From assembly GCA_902783595.1 (NCBI GenBank), contig CACZRR010000019.1:1-34633 (forward strand): a DNA stretch of 34,633 nt. The letters are read 5' to 3'. The number at the start of each line of letters is the position of its first letter. Position 1 is the stretch's first letter. This DNA comes from an uncultured Bacteroidota bacterium. GTDB lineage: Bacteria; Bacteroidota; Bacteroidia; Bacteroidales; P3. Shown here piece after piece: positions 25,253-33,830 of the stretch. A program made the position numbers and the translations under genes. The notes beneath the pieces were generated by a model, which did no database searches, was not told the DNA's origin, and was given only the letters and a program-made list of their open reading frames with translations.

Positions 25253-25518
25253 GAATCAGGAACGATGTGAAAGTGCGCCAGGTGGCCGGTGAGAACATCA
25301 TCATCATGCAGGATGCCGGCGCCACAGACCTCACACGTGTGGTGGGGCTGAATGAGAGCTCGGTGCAGCTCTTTGAGAAGCTTGCAGGCAAGGATTTCGA
25401 TATCGATGATGTGGTGCGTGTGCTGTGCGACGCCTATGAGGTCGACGACACTACGGCGCGCCGGGACGGCACGTCGTGGATGGAGGAGATGAGTAGGAAC
25501 GGCTTGCTTTGCGAGTAA
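25249..25518 (+). CDS. PqqD-like protein
   Basis: An 89-residue protein with the PqqD fold pattern: VKVRQVAGENIIIMQDAG at the start, LNESSVQLFEKLAGKDFDIDDVVRVLCDAYEVD in the helical middle, and WMEEMSRNGLLCE at the end. PqqD domains bind ribosomally made precursor peptides (the RRE fold) and present them to modifying enzymes. They also occur beside HprK-like kinases in clusters without known products. This gene is coupled to the FMN-protein gene by a 4-base overlap, and the kinase start follows 26 bases after its stop. Confidence 0.88.
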   Translation: MRIRNDVKVRQVAGENIIIMQDAGATDLTRVVGLNESSVQLFEKLAGKDFDIDDVVRVLCDAYEVDDTTARRDGTSWMEEMSRNGLLCE

Positions 25519-25544
25519 AAAGTTTCAGGTTCCAGGTTTCAAAG

Positions 25545-26396
25545 ATGGAAGAGGTTAGGATAGAGATCGGCGGTATTGCCATCAGGGTGACGGGAAGTCA
25601 GGGCGTACGGCAGACGATGCTGATGCCCGGCATGAAAACCTTTATGTCACCTTCTGCCGAGCCAGCCATCACCTTCGATCTCGATGTTCCCATCGTCGCC
25701 CCCACGTGCCAGACGCTGCACGAATTCGATATTGCCGACGGACACTGTCGCTGCCGTTTTGCTGTGGACAGCGAGGACGTCTACTACGTTATCTTCGGCG
25801 ACGAAGGCATCCTGCGCTACGACCTGCGCCAGCCGCAGAAGGTCGTGCTCACCTTATTCCCCTCAATGACGGTGTTCCGTTTTGCCCTGTGGTCGGCGTA
25901 TGCGTTGTCGGCGCTGCCCTTGGGCGCCGTGCCGGTGCATTCGTCAACGGTGGTATGCAACGGGCGTGCTGTGCTATGTCTCGGCGAGAGCGGCACAGGG
26001 AAGAGCACGCACACACGCCTCTGGCAGGAGCATATCGAGGGGTGCCACCTCCTCAACGACGATAGCCCCATCCTCCGCGTCGCCGACGATGGCGTGTGGG
26101 TGTATGGATCGCCGTGGAGCGGCAAGACATCCTGTTACCTTGCCGAGCATCATCCCGTGGCAGCACTGCTGCGCCTGGAGCAGCGACCCTATAACGAGAT
26201 CCGCCGGCTGGGCACCGTGGAAAGCTTCGCGGCGTTGCAGCCTTCCTGCCCTCCGATGCTGGCACACGACGAGCGGATGACGGACGCCGTGGTGGCCTTC
26301 CTGTCGCGTGTCATAGGTCAGACGCCGGTATACCGCATGGGCTGCCTCCCCAATGCCGAGGCGGCGCTCATGAGTCATAAAACCATCATGGGATGA
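25545..26396 (+). CDS. HprK-like serine kinase
   Basis: A 283-residue protein with a P-loop GESGTGKST (about 147-155) set in an HPr kinase/PEP-carboxykinase-like C-terminal domain. VHSSTVV lies before it, then LLNDDSPILR and the GSPWSGK segment. The N-terminal 130 residues lack the classic HprK N domain. Such HprK-related proteins accompany PqqD-like proteins in lasso-peptide and other uncharacterised clusters and may phosphorylate a peptide or small molecule. No HPr (ptsH) is nearby, so carbon catabolite control is unlikely. The start ATG 25545 is preferred to 25509, which overlaps the previous gene and would translate a degenerate spacer repeat. Confidence 0.85.
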   Translation: MEEVRIEIGGIAIRVTGSQGVRQTMLMPGMKTFMSPSAEPAITFDLDVPIVAPTCQTLHEFDIADGHCRCRFAVDSEDVYYVIFGDEGILRYDLRQPQKVVLTLFPSMTVFRFALWSAYALSALPLGAVPVHSSTVVCNGRAVLCLGESGTGKSTHTRLWQEHIEGCHLLNDDSPILRVADDGVWVYGSPWSGKTSCYLAEHHPVAALLRLEQRPYNEIRRLGTVESFAALQPSCPPMLAHDERMTDAVVAFLSRVIGQTPVYRMGCLPNAEAALMSHKTIMG

Positions 26397-27121
26397 GGGT
26401 ATCCAACGAGACATACTTCGCCTTGGTGGAAGAACAGCTGGCGGCAGGCGGACGGGTCAGAATCCAGTTGGTGGGTGGCAGCATGCAGCCTACACTGCTT
26501 GCCGGCGATGAGTTGATATTGGAGACCACGGCCGACGTGGCTGTGGGCGACGTTGTGCTCTTCCGCTACAAGGGACGGCATATCCTTCACCGCGTCGTGG
26601 CCATCGAAGGCGACCGCTACATCATGCGTGGCGACAACAGCGCCTCCAACGAGGCGGCAACGCGCGAGGATATTGTTGCCAAAGTGGTGGGCGTGGAGAA
26701 GCATGGCAAGATGAAGCACTGGATTGTTCGCTGGAGCGGGCACAAAGGACGCCGTCAGCTGCGTCCCTGGTATTTTGCCTTGTTGGCACTGCTGATGTGG
26801 GCACCGTTGAACGGCATGGGGGTCCCCCTCGACAATTATGTTCTGGGCATACGCCTCGACCACCTGCTTCACGCTTCGGTATTCCTGCCCTGTGCCCTGT
26901 TCGTGATGGATTTATATCGCGGCAAAAGGAGAAGCGTGGCGGTGTGGCTCACTGCCGTCGTGGTGGGCATGGTCACCGAAGGGGTGCAATGGATGCTTCC
27001 CTACCGCGGGTTCGATGTCAACGACCTCGTGGCCAATTTCCTGGGGGCCACCCTGGGGTGGTTGGCAGTGCTCGTGACGAGACGTACAATTGGCGGGTGC
27101 GGAGGAAGCCGCTATCTTTGA
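26393..27121 (+). CDS. Signal peptidase (S26, Ser/His type) fused to VanZ-like domain
   Basis: A 242-residue protein. Residues of about 20-100 form an S24/S26 peptidase domain with Ser30 (GGSMQPTL), VGDVVLFR, and His66 in ILHRVVAIEGD, where bacterial signal peptidase I would have Lys. This is the Ser/His arrangement of SipW, archaeal and ER signal peptidases. MRGDN is the last family box. Residues of about 125-235 carry four membrane helices with VanZ features (RLDHLLHASVF, TEGVQWMLPYRGFDVNDLVANFLGATLG). The usual N-terminal membrane anchor of signal peptidases is absent, so VanZ may supply the anchor. The ATG overlaps the kinase stop by 4 bases. Confidence 0.85.
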   Translation: MRVSNETYFALVEEQLAAGGRVRIQLVGGSMQPTLLAGDELILETTADVAVGDVVLFRYKGRHILHRVVAIEGDRYIMRGDNSASNEAATREDIVAKVVGVEKHGKMKHWIVRWSGHKGRRQLRPWYFALLALLMWAPLNGMGVPLDNYVLGIRLDHLLHASVFLPCALFVMDLYRGKRRSVAVWLTAVVVGMVTEGVQWMLPYRGFDVNDLVANFLGATLGWLAVLVTRRTIGGCGGSRYL

Positions 27122-27227
27122 TGCTGCCGTCGACGGCTATCCCATGATTCACGCCAAGGCCACGATGGTCGCCGCACGCACCATCCCCGAGGGTGCGACA
27201 CCTGTGTTTACGAAGGTGATCAGATAA
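27090..27227 (+). pseudogene. Orphan C-terminal fragment, 45 codons
   Basis: An open frame from TTG 27090 to TAA 27225, overlapping the end of the VanZ fusion gene in another frame. Codon choice is like that of neighbouring genes (C or G in third position). The peptide ends IPEGATPVFTKVIR and looks like the end of a larger protein. The frame is closed by a stop at 27075, and I find no matching upstream part. I do not recognise the family. It may be what is left of a gene between this operon and rlmN, or a chance open stretch. Confidence 0.35.
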
Positions 27228-28244
27228 TTACTCCTTGCCTGCCAATAGTCCGCAGGCGGCGTCGATATCCTGGCCACGCGAGGCGCGGAGGGTGCAGATG
27301 ATGCCGTGGCGGTTGAGGTAGTTTTGGAAGTCGGCAATGACCGACGGCAGGGAAGTCTTGAAGGGGGCTTCGGGTGACTCGTGGAACCGGATGAGGTTCA
27401 CGCGGCAGTCGAGGCCCTTCAGCATGTCCACCAGCTTCTGCGCATGGGCGAGGTCGTCGTTCTCACCGCGGAACATGGTGTATTCGAACGAGAGACGACG
27501 CTGACCGCTCCAGTCGTAGCGACGCAACAGTGCTATCACTTCTTCTATGGGATAGGCCTTCTCCACCGGCATCATGGCAGCACGTTCCCGCCCTATGGCG
27601 TTGTGGAGGCTCACGGCGAGGTGGCAGCGGCTCTCATCGAGGAAGCGGCGTAGCGAGGGTATGATGCCTACGGTGGACACGGTGATGCGCTTGGGACTCC
27701 AGCCAAGGCCCCAGTCGGCGGTGAGCACCTCGGTGGCAGCAAGGATAGCGTCGAGGTTGTCCATGGGCTCTCCCATACCCATGAAGACGACATTGGTGAG
27801 CTGCTCGCATTCCGGGATGGAGAAGAGCTGGTTGAGGATATCGCCGGCAGAGAGGTGACCGTGGAAGCCCTGCTGACCCGTGACGCAGAAGCGGCACCCC
27901 ATCTTGCACCCCACCTGGCAACTCACACAGAGCGTGGCACGGTCGTCGTCGGGAATGAAGACAGCTTCAATAAAATGACCATCGAGAACAGGAAAGAGGT
28001 ATTTTTTGGTGCCGTCCTCGGAGACCTGGCAACGCACGGGATGCTCGCGGCCGATGGTGGCTATCTCGCTTAGGCGCGCACGCTGTGCTTTCGACAGGTT
28101 GGTCATGGCGTCGATGCTGTCGACGCGCTTCTTATACAGCCAGTCGCAGATCTGCTTGGCGGTGAAGCGGGGAAAGCCCTCGGCGGCGCAGAGCTCCTGC
28201 AGCTGCGAGAGCGTCATCCCAAGGAGGTCAGAAGTCCCATTCAT
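27228..28244 (-). CDS. rlmN: 23S rRNA/tRNA adenine C2-methyltransferase
   Basis: A 338-residue radical SAM enzyme that methylates C2 of A2503 in 23S rRNA and A37 in some tRNAs. The iron-sulfur motif is CKMGCRFC (Cys113, Cys117, Cys120), followed by MGMGEPMDN and the SAM region SPKRITVSTVGI. Cys317, near the C terminus (CTLRASRG), is the likely methyl-carrying cysteine. The frame extends 28 codons upstream, but that part lies inside the penicillin-binding protein gene, whose stop the ATG at 28244 overlaps by 17 bases. ATG 28244 gives the usual length. Confidence 0.95.
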   Translation of the reverse strand: MNGTSDLLGMTLSQLQELCAAEGFPRFTAKQICDWLYKKRVDSIDAMTNLSKAQRARLSEIATIGREHPVRCQVSEDGTKKYLFPVLDGHFIEAVFIPDDDRATLCVSCQVGCKMGCRFCVTGQQGFHGHLSAGDILNQLFSIPECEQLTNVVFMGMGEPMDNLDAILAATEVLTADWGLGWSPKRITVSTVGIIPSLRRFLDESRCHLAVSLHNAIGRERAAMMPVEKAYPIEEVIALLRRYDWSGQRRLSFEYTMFRGENDDLAHAQKLVDMLKGLDCRVNLIRFHESPEAPFKTSLPSVIADFQNYLNRHGIICTLRASRGQDIDAACGLLAGKE

Positions 28245-30486
28245 AGTCGTGTGATTCGCTCTGTATCTCTTGCTGGAACTTGGTACAATCCATCTCGATA
28301 GGCACCGCGGGGCGTTCAAAGTCGCCACGGTAGAACTTCAGCTTCGTGTCGGTGTATATCTTCTTCATGTAGAGACCGAAGATGGGTAGCGCCATGGCGG
28401 CACCCTGGCCGTAGGTCATGTTGCGGAAGTGGATGGAACGCACCTCGCCACCTGTCCACACAGCTGTCGCCAGACGGGGCGTGATGCCCACAAACCAGCA
28501 GTCGGAGTTGTTCTGTGTGGTACCCGTCTTGCCCGCTATAGCGGTGGAGTAGTTGTTGAGCTGGTATTTGTAGTTGAGGCGCGCGCCGGTACCCGTCTGC
28601 ACCACACCCTTCATCAGCTCGAGCATCATATAGGCCGTGTTCTCGCTGAGGGCTTCGCTGCGATGTGCCGTGAAACGCTCAAGGACCATGCCTTTGTTGT
28701 CCTCGATGCGTGTGATGAAGATGGGCTCCACGTATTCCCCTTTGTTGGCGAAGGTGGCCATGGCTCCGGCCATCTCGTAGACGGTGATTTCCGGTGTGCC
28801 CACACAGATGGCGGGTACCGCGTCGATGGGGCTCCTCACACCCATCTTGCGGGCGATGTTGATCACCTGCTCGGGCGACCCTTGTTTCATGAGGTATGCC
28901 GACACCCAGTTGATGGAGTGTGCCAGGGCCCACTTCAGCGTCACCATCTCGCCTTCACGCTGATGCGACGAGTTCTTGGGACACCAGTCCTCCTGTCCCC
29001 ACACCTCGAAGCAGACCTCGCTGTTGGGCACCTCGGAGCAGGGCGAGAGGTCGAGGTCCTGCAACGCCATGGTGTAGACGAAGGGCTTGAAGGTGGAGCC
29101 CACCTGCCGGTGACTCTGCACATTGTCGTACTTGAAGTAGCGGTAGTTAATGCCGCCGACATAGGCGCGCACATACCCCGTGCCGGGTTCTACGCTCATC
29201 AGGCCGGCGTTGAGGAAGCGTTTGTAGTAGATGAGCGAATCCCACGGCGAGAGGAGGGTGTCGCGGTTGCCTTTCCAGGAGAAGAGGCGCATCTTCACCT
29301 TCTCGTTGAAGGCGGCGCGGATCTCTTTCTGGCTCAGCCCTTCGGCCTTCAGCGCACGGTAGCGGTCACTGTTTTTCATGGCCTGCACGAGGAGGGCCTC
29401 CTGCTGTTTCTTGTCGATGTCGCAGAAGGGGTTGCCCTTGCGCGTTTTGAGCTCACGGTCGAAGGCGGGTTGTATCTCCTTGCTGAAGTGCTCGCGTACG
29501 GCCTGTTCGGCATAGCGTTGCATGCGGCTGTCGATGGTGGTGTGTATCTTGAGGCCGTCTTTGTGCACATTGTAGTATTCGCCGTCGGGTTTGCGGTGGT
29601 GCTTGCACCAGTCCTTCATGTAGCTGCGCAGGTACTCGCGGAGGTAGGTGGCCAATCCGTCGTTGTGGCTCTGCGGCGTGTAGCGGCTCATGTCGAGGGG
29701 CTTCTCCTTGTAGCGCTCGTAGTCTTCGTCGCTGAGGCGGCCGTAGTGGTGCATCTGGTAGAGCACCGTGTTGCGGCGCTCCGTGGCGTTGTCGGGGTGC
29801 AGGATGGGACTGTAGGTCGTGGGAGCCTTGAGGAGGCCCACAAGCACGGCGGCTTCGTCAACGTCGAGGTCGGCGGGGGTCTTGTCGAAGAATGTCTTGG
29901 CAGCGGTCTTGATGCCGTAGGCGTTGCTGCCGAAGTCGACGGTATTGAAGTACATCGCCAGGATCTCCTCCTTCGAGTAGTTGTGCTCAAGCTTCACCGC
30001 CACCACCCATTCCTTGAACTTGGAGAACACGGTGCCTATGATGCTGTGGTGCTCGCGGGGGAAGAGGTTCTTGGCGAGCTGCTGGGTGAGGGTGCTGCCG
30101 CCACCCGACGAGCCGTGGCGCCCCAGCACCGTCTTGAAGAGCACACGGAAGAGGCTGCGGAAGTCAATGCCGCTGTGGTTGTAGAAACGCACATCCTCGG
30201 TGCATACGAGGGCGTCGATCAGGCTCGGCGAGAGCTGGCTGTAGCTGACGTTGCTGCGGTTCTCGAGACCTATATACCCCAGCACCTCGCCGTCGTCGCT
30301 GAGCACCTCGGTGGCCTGCAGGCTGCGGGGATTCTCCAATTCTTCAAAGGAGGGCATGAAACCCAGCCACCCCAGCGAGAGGAAGGTGAAGAAGAGAAGG
30401 ATGAATACCCATAATCCAGCAAAGACCCGCCACATGATGCGCAGATAGGGCGGACGGTCGCTGCCGGTGGTGTTTTTCTTTGCCAT
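28228..30486 (-). CDS. Class A penicillin-binding protein (PBP1A type)
   Basis: A 752-residue bifunctional peptidoglycan synthase. It has a cytoplasmic N terminus, one membrane helix (about 20-42), a GT51 glycosyltransferase domain with catalytic Glu97 (CTEDVRFYNHSG) and GGSTLTQQLAKNL, and then the transpeptidase domain. Nucleophile Ser464 lies in GSTFKPF, SxN in HSINW and the KTG box at Lys653 (GKTGTT). It polymerises glycan strands and cross-links them in the periplasm. It sits between gldH (13 bases upstream) and rlmN, in an order common among Bacteroidota. I assign no gene symbol, because ponA and mrcA are both used. Confidence 0.95.
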   Translation of the reverse strand: MAKKNTTGSDRPPYLRIMWRVFAGLWVFILLFFTFLSLGWLGFMPSFEELENPRSLQATEVLSDDGEVLGYIGLENRSNVSYSQLSPSLIDALVCTEDVRFYNHSGIDFRSLFRVLFKTVLGRHGSSGGGSTLTQQLAKNLFPREHHSIIGTVFSKFKEWVVAVKLEHNYSKEEILAMYFNTVDFGSNAYGIKTAAKTFFDKTPADLDVDEAAVLVGLLKAPTTYSPILHPDNATERRNTVLYQMHHYGRLSDEDYERYKEKPLDMSRYTPQSHNDGLATYLREYLRSYMKDWCKHHRKPDGEYYNVHKDGLKIHTTIDSRMQRYAEQAVREHFSKEIQPAFDRELKTRKGNPFCDIDKKQQEALLVQAMKNSDRYRALKAEGLSQKEIRAAFNEKVKMRLFSWKGNRDTLLSPWDSLIYYKRFLNAGLMSVEPGTGYVRAYVGGINYRYFKYDNVQSHRQVGSTFKPFVYTMALQDLDLSPCSEVPNSEVCFEVWGQEDWCPKNSSHQREGEMVTLKWALAHSINWVSAYLMKQGSPEQVINIARKMGVRSPIDAVPAICVGTPEITVYEMAGAMATFANKGEYVEPIFITRIEDNKGMVLERFTAHRSEALSENTAYMMLELMKGVVQTGTGARLNYKYQLNNYSTAIAGKTGTTQNNSDCWFVGITPRLATAVWTGGEVRSIHFRNMTYGQGAAMALPIFGLYMKKIYTDTKLKFYRGDFERPAVPIEMDCTKFQQEIQSESHDYEWDF

Positions 30487-30499
30487 GATGCTTGTCGTG

Positions 30500-30964
30500 T
30501 TATTTGGGTTGGCTGTATTCTATGCGCAGGCCTATGTCGTGGAGCCCTGCGATGGCACTGTCGCGCATACCGTTGGTGATGGCGAAGTGATAGCGTCCGG
30601 GGAAGGGAAAGCGCACGCCACGGCGCAGGAAGTAGCGCGTGTCGATGTAGCGCCCCGAACGGCGCCCGTACCACTGACCGCTGGCGTCGGCAAGGGGATA
30701 CTCCATGGTGTCCTGCGCGATGCTGCCGTCGGGAAAGGTGGTGCCAATCATGAGGAACGTGTTGCTGTAGGGATAGGTGACGCTGTTGCGCACCTCGATG
30801 AGGAAGTTGAAGAGGTTGACGGTATCGTCGACGTCAACGTCGAAGACCACGCTGTCGGCAGGGTTCCAGCCGCTCTCGTCGACGGCGGCCTGCTCGGAAT
30901 AGTACATGCTGCCGTCACAGGAGGCCAGAAGGACCGTCATCACAATGAGTGCTATCTTCTTCAT
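30500..30964 (-). CDS. gldH: Gliding motility lipoprotein GldH
   Basis: A 154-residue lipoprotein with lipobox VLLASC (Cys16). The GldH pattern is clear: TVNLFNFLIEVRNSVTYPYSN, then TFPDGSIAQDTMEYPLAD, then RFPFPGRYHFAITNGMR and DIGLRIEY. GldH was found through gliding in Flavobacterium and is linked to the T9SS machinery, but it is also conserved in non-gliding Bacteroidales, where its function is not settled. Here it lies between ricT and the penicillin-binding protein gene. The T9SS substrate at 13219-16362 fits a working T9SS in this organism. Confidence 0.92.
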   Translation of the reverse strand: MKKIALIVMTVLLASCDGSMYYSEQAAVDESGWNPADSVVFDVDVDDTVNLFNFLIEVRNSVTYPYSNTFLMIGTTFPDGSIAQDTMEYPLADASGQWYGRRSGRYIDTRYFLRRGVRFPFPGRYHFAITNGMRDSAIAGLHDIGLRIEYSQPK

Positions 30965-31020
30965 GGGTGGGTATGATGTTCTGTTTGCGTTGTCACGTTT
31001 CTATGCGCATGGAGCCGCCG

Positions 31021-32694
31021 TCAGCTCCTGCGGTCGCGGTTGCTGCCGCCGCTGCGGCGCGTGGTGTTGCGGTCGCCGTTCTGCGACTTGCCGTCGCCTT
31101 TGTGCTGCTTCTGGCCGTTCCCCGCAGGGGCGGCTTTCGCACTCTCCTTGTGCTGCTTGATGCGCTGGTTGTTGTGGCGCTCTTCGCGGGCGTTGTTGTC
31201 CCTGTCGCGGCGCTCTCCACGTCCCTTGCGGCGCTCTCCGCCACCGCCACCGTCGCCGTGCGCTGTGGGCTTGCTGCCCAGCGCTTCCACCACACCGTTG
31301 CCACCCTCCGCCAGACGCTGGATCTCGCGCTCCACCTCCTCGTCGCTGCTCTCCTGGGCAAGACCCGAGGTGGACATCAGCTCCACCTGGTAGTCCTCCA
31401 GCTGCTCGGGATATTCCTGCCGACGGTTCATGTCGATGATGGTCTTCACATCCTCGGCTTTGACGGCTATGAGGTCGTTCTGCCCCTCATAGGCATACCA
31501 CATGATGCCGCGGAATACGTCGGTCTTCTTGTAGAGCGCCAGCCCTTTCTTGAAGCGTATGGCATGACCGGCGGGAGGAAACTGCTTCAGCGCGTCGGCA
31601 TAGACCTCATATTCGAAGTTGAGACAGCATTTGAGTTTGCCGCACTGACCGGCCAGCTTCTGCGGGTTGGGAAGGATCTGCTGTGTCTTGGCGGCACTGG
31701 TGGTGACACTCTTGAAGCTGGTGAGCCATGTGGCACAGCACAGCTCGCGGCCACACGTGCCTATGCCTCCCACCTTGCCGGCCTCTTGACGCACACCGAT
31801 CTGCTTCATCTCGACGCGCATGTGGAAGGCGTCGGCAAGCACCTTGATGAGCTCGCGGAAGTCCACACGCTCGTCGGCGGTGTAGTAGAAGATGGCTTTC
31901 GAATGGTCGCCCTGGAACTCCACATCGTTCACCTTCATCTCCAAGCCCATGTCGGCCACTATCTGGCGTGTGCGCAGCAGCGCACGGCGCTCGTCCTTGA
32001 GGGTCTCCTCCCATCGGTCGATGTCGGTGTCTTTGGCACGCCGGAAGAGGCGTTTGATATTCTCCGAGTCGGAACTGATGCGATGCTTGCGCATCTGCAG
32101 GCGGCAGAGCTCGCCGGTGAGGCTCACGATGCCTACATCATGCCCCGGCTGCCCCTCTACGGCCACCACATCGCCCTCCGTCACCTCCAGCCCGTCGGGC
32201 AGACGGTAGAACTCCTTGTGGTTGTTCTTGAAACGCACCTCCACACAGTCGAAGGGAAGGTCCGTGGGTTGCCGTATGCCCGTCATCCAGTTGGTCGAGG
32301 TGACCTTGGAGCAGCTGCGTGTCTCGCAGCTCCCGATGGGTTTGTAGCACTCCGGCTTGCAGCGGCAGCCGCGGGTGAGGAACAAGGGCTCCTCATATTT
32401 CACCCACGGCACCTCGGGGTCGGGCTCCATGTAGGGGTCTATCTGACTCTCTTCGGCATGGTATTCCTCCACCTCGGGGTTCTCGCGCTCTACGGTGCTC
32501 CTCTTCTCCTTACGGGCCTTGCGGCGCGCATTCATGAAGTTGGCCACATCCTCCGCCGAGGCCACCGTCTCCTCTTCGTCAATCACTATGTCGGCGGGCA
32601 GCTGCTCGTCGGGACGCTTCGCCTCCGGTTGCGCGGCCATAGGCTTCTTCTCTTCGGGCTTTTCGTTGATATTTTGTTTCTGATTGTCTTCCAT
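31021..32694 (-). CDS. ricT: PSP1/RicT-family protein
   Basis: A 557-residue protein. The acidic N-terminal region (about 1-110) precedes the PSP1 domain, which has cysteine-rich motifs CGRELCCATW and CGKLKCCLNFE as in RicT (YaaT) of Bacillus, where the Ric complex binds iron-sulfur clusters and affects RNase Y and phosphorelays. A further Cys cluster lies near 110-130 (CRCKPECYKPIGSC). The C-terminal 110 residues are low-complexity, rich in Gly, Arg, Lys, Asn and Glu, and may bind RNA. Its role in Bacteroidota is not known. ATG 32694 is preferred to 32751, which would translate a hairpin-containing spacer. The gene follows holB. Confidence 0.88.
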   Translation of the reverse strand: MEDNQKQNINEKPEEKKPMAAQPEAKRPDEQLPADIVIDEEETVASAEDVANFMNARRKARKEKRSTVERENPEVEEYHAEESQIDPYMEPDPEVPWVKYEEPLFLTRGCRCKPECYKPIGSCETRSCSKVTSTNWMTGIRQPTDLPFDCVEVRFKNNHKEFYRLPDGLEVTEGDVVAVEGQPGHDVGIVSLTGELCRLQMRKHRISSDSENIKRLFRRAKDTDIDRWEETLKDERRALLRTRQIVADMGLEMKVNDVEFQGDHSKAIFYYTADERVDFRELIKVLADAFHMRVEMKQIGVRQEAGKVGGIGTCGRELCCATWLTSFKSVTTSAAKTQQILPNPQKLAGQCGKLKCCLNFEYEVYADALKQFPPAGHAIRFKKGLALYKKTDVFRGIMWYAYEGQNDLIAVKAEDVKTIIDMNRRQEYPEQLEDYQVELMSTSGLAQESSDEEVEREIQRLAEGGNGVVEALGSKPTAHGDGGGGGERRKGRGERRDRDNNAREERHNNQRIKQHKESAKAAPAGNGQKQHKGDGKSQNGDRNTTRRSGGSNRDRRS

Positions 32695-32721
32695 TTTCAA
32701 ATTACGTTTTTTTATCCTATA

Positions 32722-32744
32722 CACCCCTCCCTTCATGGGGGGGT
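32722..32744. other. Hairpin between holB and ricT
   Basis: An inverted repeat of nine positions with one mismatch (CACCCCTCC / GGGGGGGTG) around a short loop. There is no T-run on either side, so it is not a typical terminator. It may tune expression between the two minus-strand genes. Confidence 0.4.
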
Positions 32745-32752
32745 GGAACATG

Positions 32753-33802
32753 CTATCTATTCTTCAGCGCCCTGCTCATGCGGAACGAGAGCTCCATGAG
32801 GGCTATCTTGGCGTAGGCGTTGCGCCCTATGGCAAAGAAGGCGTCGTCCAGGGCCGTCTCAATGGCTTCGATGTTGTTCGTGGTGATCATGCGGGGAAAC
32901 TGCGCGTCGAATTTCTCGTCGCCGGAGCCTATGTGGCATTCGGCGCCTGCCGCCGTCGCCAGGAAGCAGCGCCGCATCACCTCCTGGGTGTACTGCAGGA
33001 ACAGCCTCAGCTGCTCGCGGTTCATCGAGGCCATGCGGTCCACCTGCTCCGACAGCTCCTTCATCTTCAGCTTGAAGAGCAGCCGGAGCCATGCCACCAG
33101 CAGCGGCGCAAACTCTTCATCATTTGCTTTCCACTCCCCGCTCTCCTCTCTCAGCGTCAGGCTCTGCACACGGCTGCGGATGGTGGGCAGCAGCGCCTCC
33201 CCGTTCTCGGCGGTGAGCATCAGCAGCGTCCCCGGCAGCGGCTCCTCGAGGGTCTTCAGGAGCTTGTTGGCGAAGGCGGCGTTCATCTTGTCCGACATCC
33301 ATATCACCACCATGCGCCAGCCTCCCTCGTAGGGCTTCAGCGCCAGCGTCTCGATCAGGTGGTCGGCGTCCAGCTCGCGGATCATGCCCTGCTTGTTCTC
33401 TATGCCCAGCGCCTCGTACCACGCCTCGAGCGTGGCGTCCGTGGGGTGGACGGCGGCGAAGTCGCGGAAATCGGCTTGGAAATCGTCGCTGCTGGGCTTC
33501 TCCTTCACCCGTGCCGTCGCCGCCGTGGGGAACACGAGGTGCAGGTCGGGGTGCATCAGCGAGGCTATCTTCTTGCAGCTCGGGCACTCGCCACACGAGT
33601 CGGCGCGCAGGCCGTGGCTGTCCGGAGTGTCGTGGTGTATCCTGTGCTCACAGCATAGATATTGCATGTAGGCCAACGCCAACGGCAACGTCGTCTCGGC
33701 GGCGCCAAGCAGCAGCTGGGCGTGACTCACACGCCCGCTGTCCATCACCGCGGTCATCCGATTGGCGATATCTGTTTGGCCTACAATATCTTTGAATTGC
33801 AT
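32753..33802 (-). CDS. holB: DNA polymerase III delta' subunit
   Basis: A 349-residue clamp-loader subunit of the AAA+ family. The start MQFKDIVGQTDIANRM is typical. The P-loop position reads GAAETTLP, which lacks the usual GKT, as in other delta' subunits that do not hydrolyse ATP. A zinc-binding Cys group follows (CGECPSCKK, with an earlier Cys pair near residue 50). WMSDKMNAAFANKLLKTLEEP and LPTIRSRVQ are the sensor and Arg regions. A short insert, ESGEWKAND, corresponds to a degenerate repeat seen in two other genes. ATG 33802 is preferred, because the longer frame runs through the promoter. Confidence 0.92.
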   Translation of the reverse strand: MQFKDIVGQTDIANRMTAVMDSGRVSHAQLLLGAAETTLPLALAYMQYLCCEHRIHHDTPDSHGLRADSCGECPSCKKIASLMHPDLHLVFPTAATARVKEKPSSDDFQADFRDFAAVHPTDATLEAWYEALGIENKQGMIRELDADHLIETLALKPYEGGWRMVVIWMSDKMNAAFANKLLKTLEEPLPGTLLMLTAENGEALLPTIRSRVQSLTLREESGEWKANDEEFAPLLVAWLRLLFKLKMKELSEQVDRMASMNREQLRLFLQYTQEVMRRCFLATAAGAECHIGSGDEKFDAQFPRMITTNNIEAIETALDDAFFAIGRNAYAKIALMELSFRMSRALKNR

Positions 33803-33822
33803 AATAATATATACTAAACTTG

Positions 33823-33830
33823 CAAAGATA
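33823..33830 (-). promoter_or_regulatory. Promoter -7 box for holB-ricT-gldH-PBP-rlmN
   Basis: On the minus strand TATCTTTG follows a run of nine T and a G, and lies 20 bases before the holB ATG. It is the last promoter visible before the five minus-strand genes, which are spaced by -17 to 58 bases. Confidence 0.65.

Noticed and set aside
25509-25544. Longer N terminus for the HprK-like kinase from ATG 25509
   Set aside because: The extra residues are encoded by the spacer repeat TTTCAGGTTCCAGG and overlap the previous gene; ATG 25545 is followed directly by the domain.
27113-27120. TATCTTTG as a promoter at the end of the VanZ fusion gene
   Set aside because: No complete plus-strand gene follows; the next gene is convergent, so the match is probably chance.
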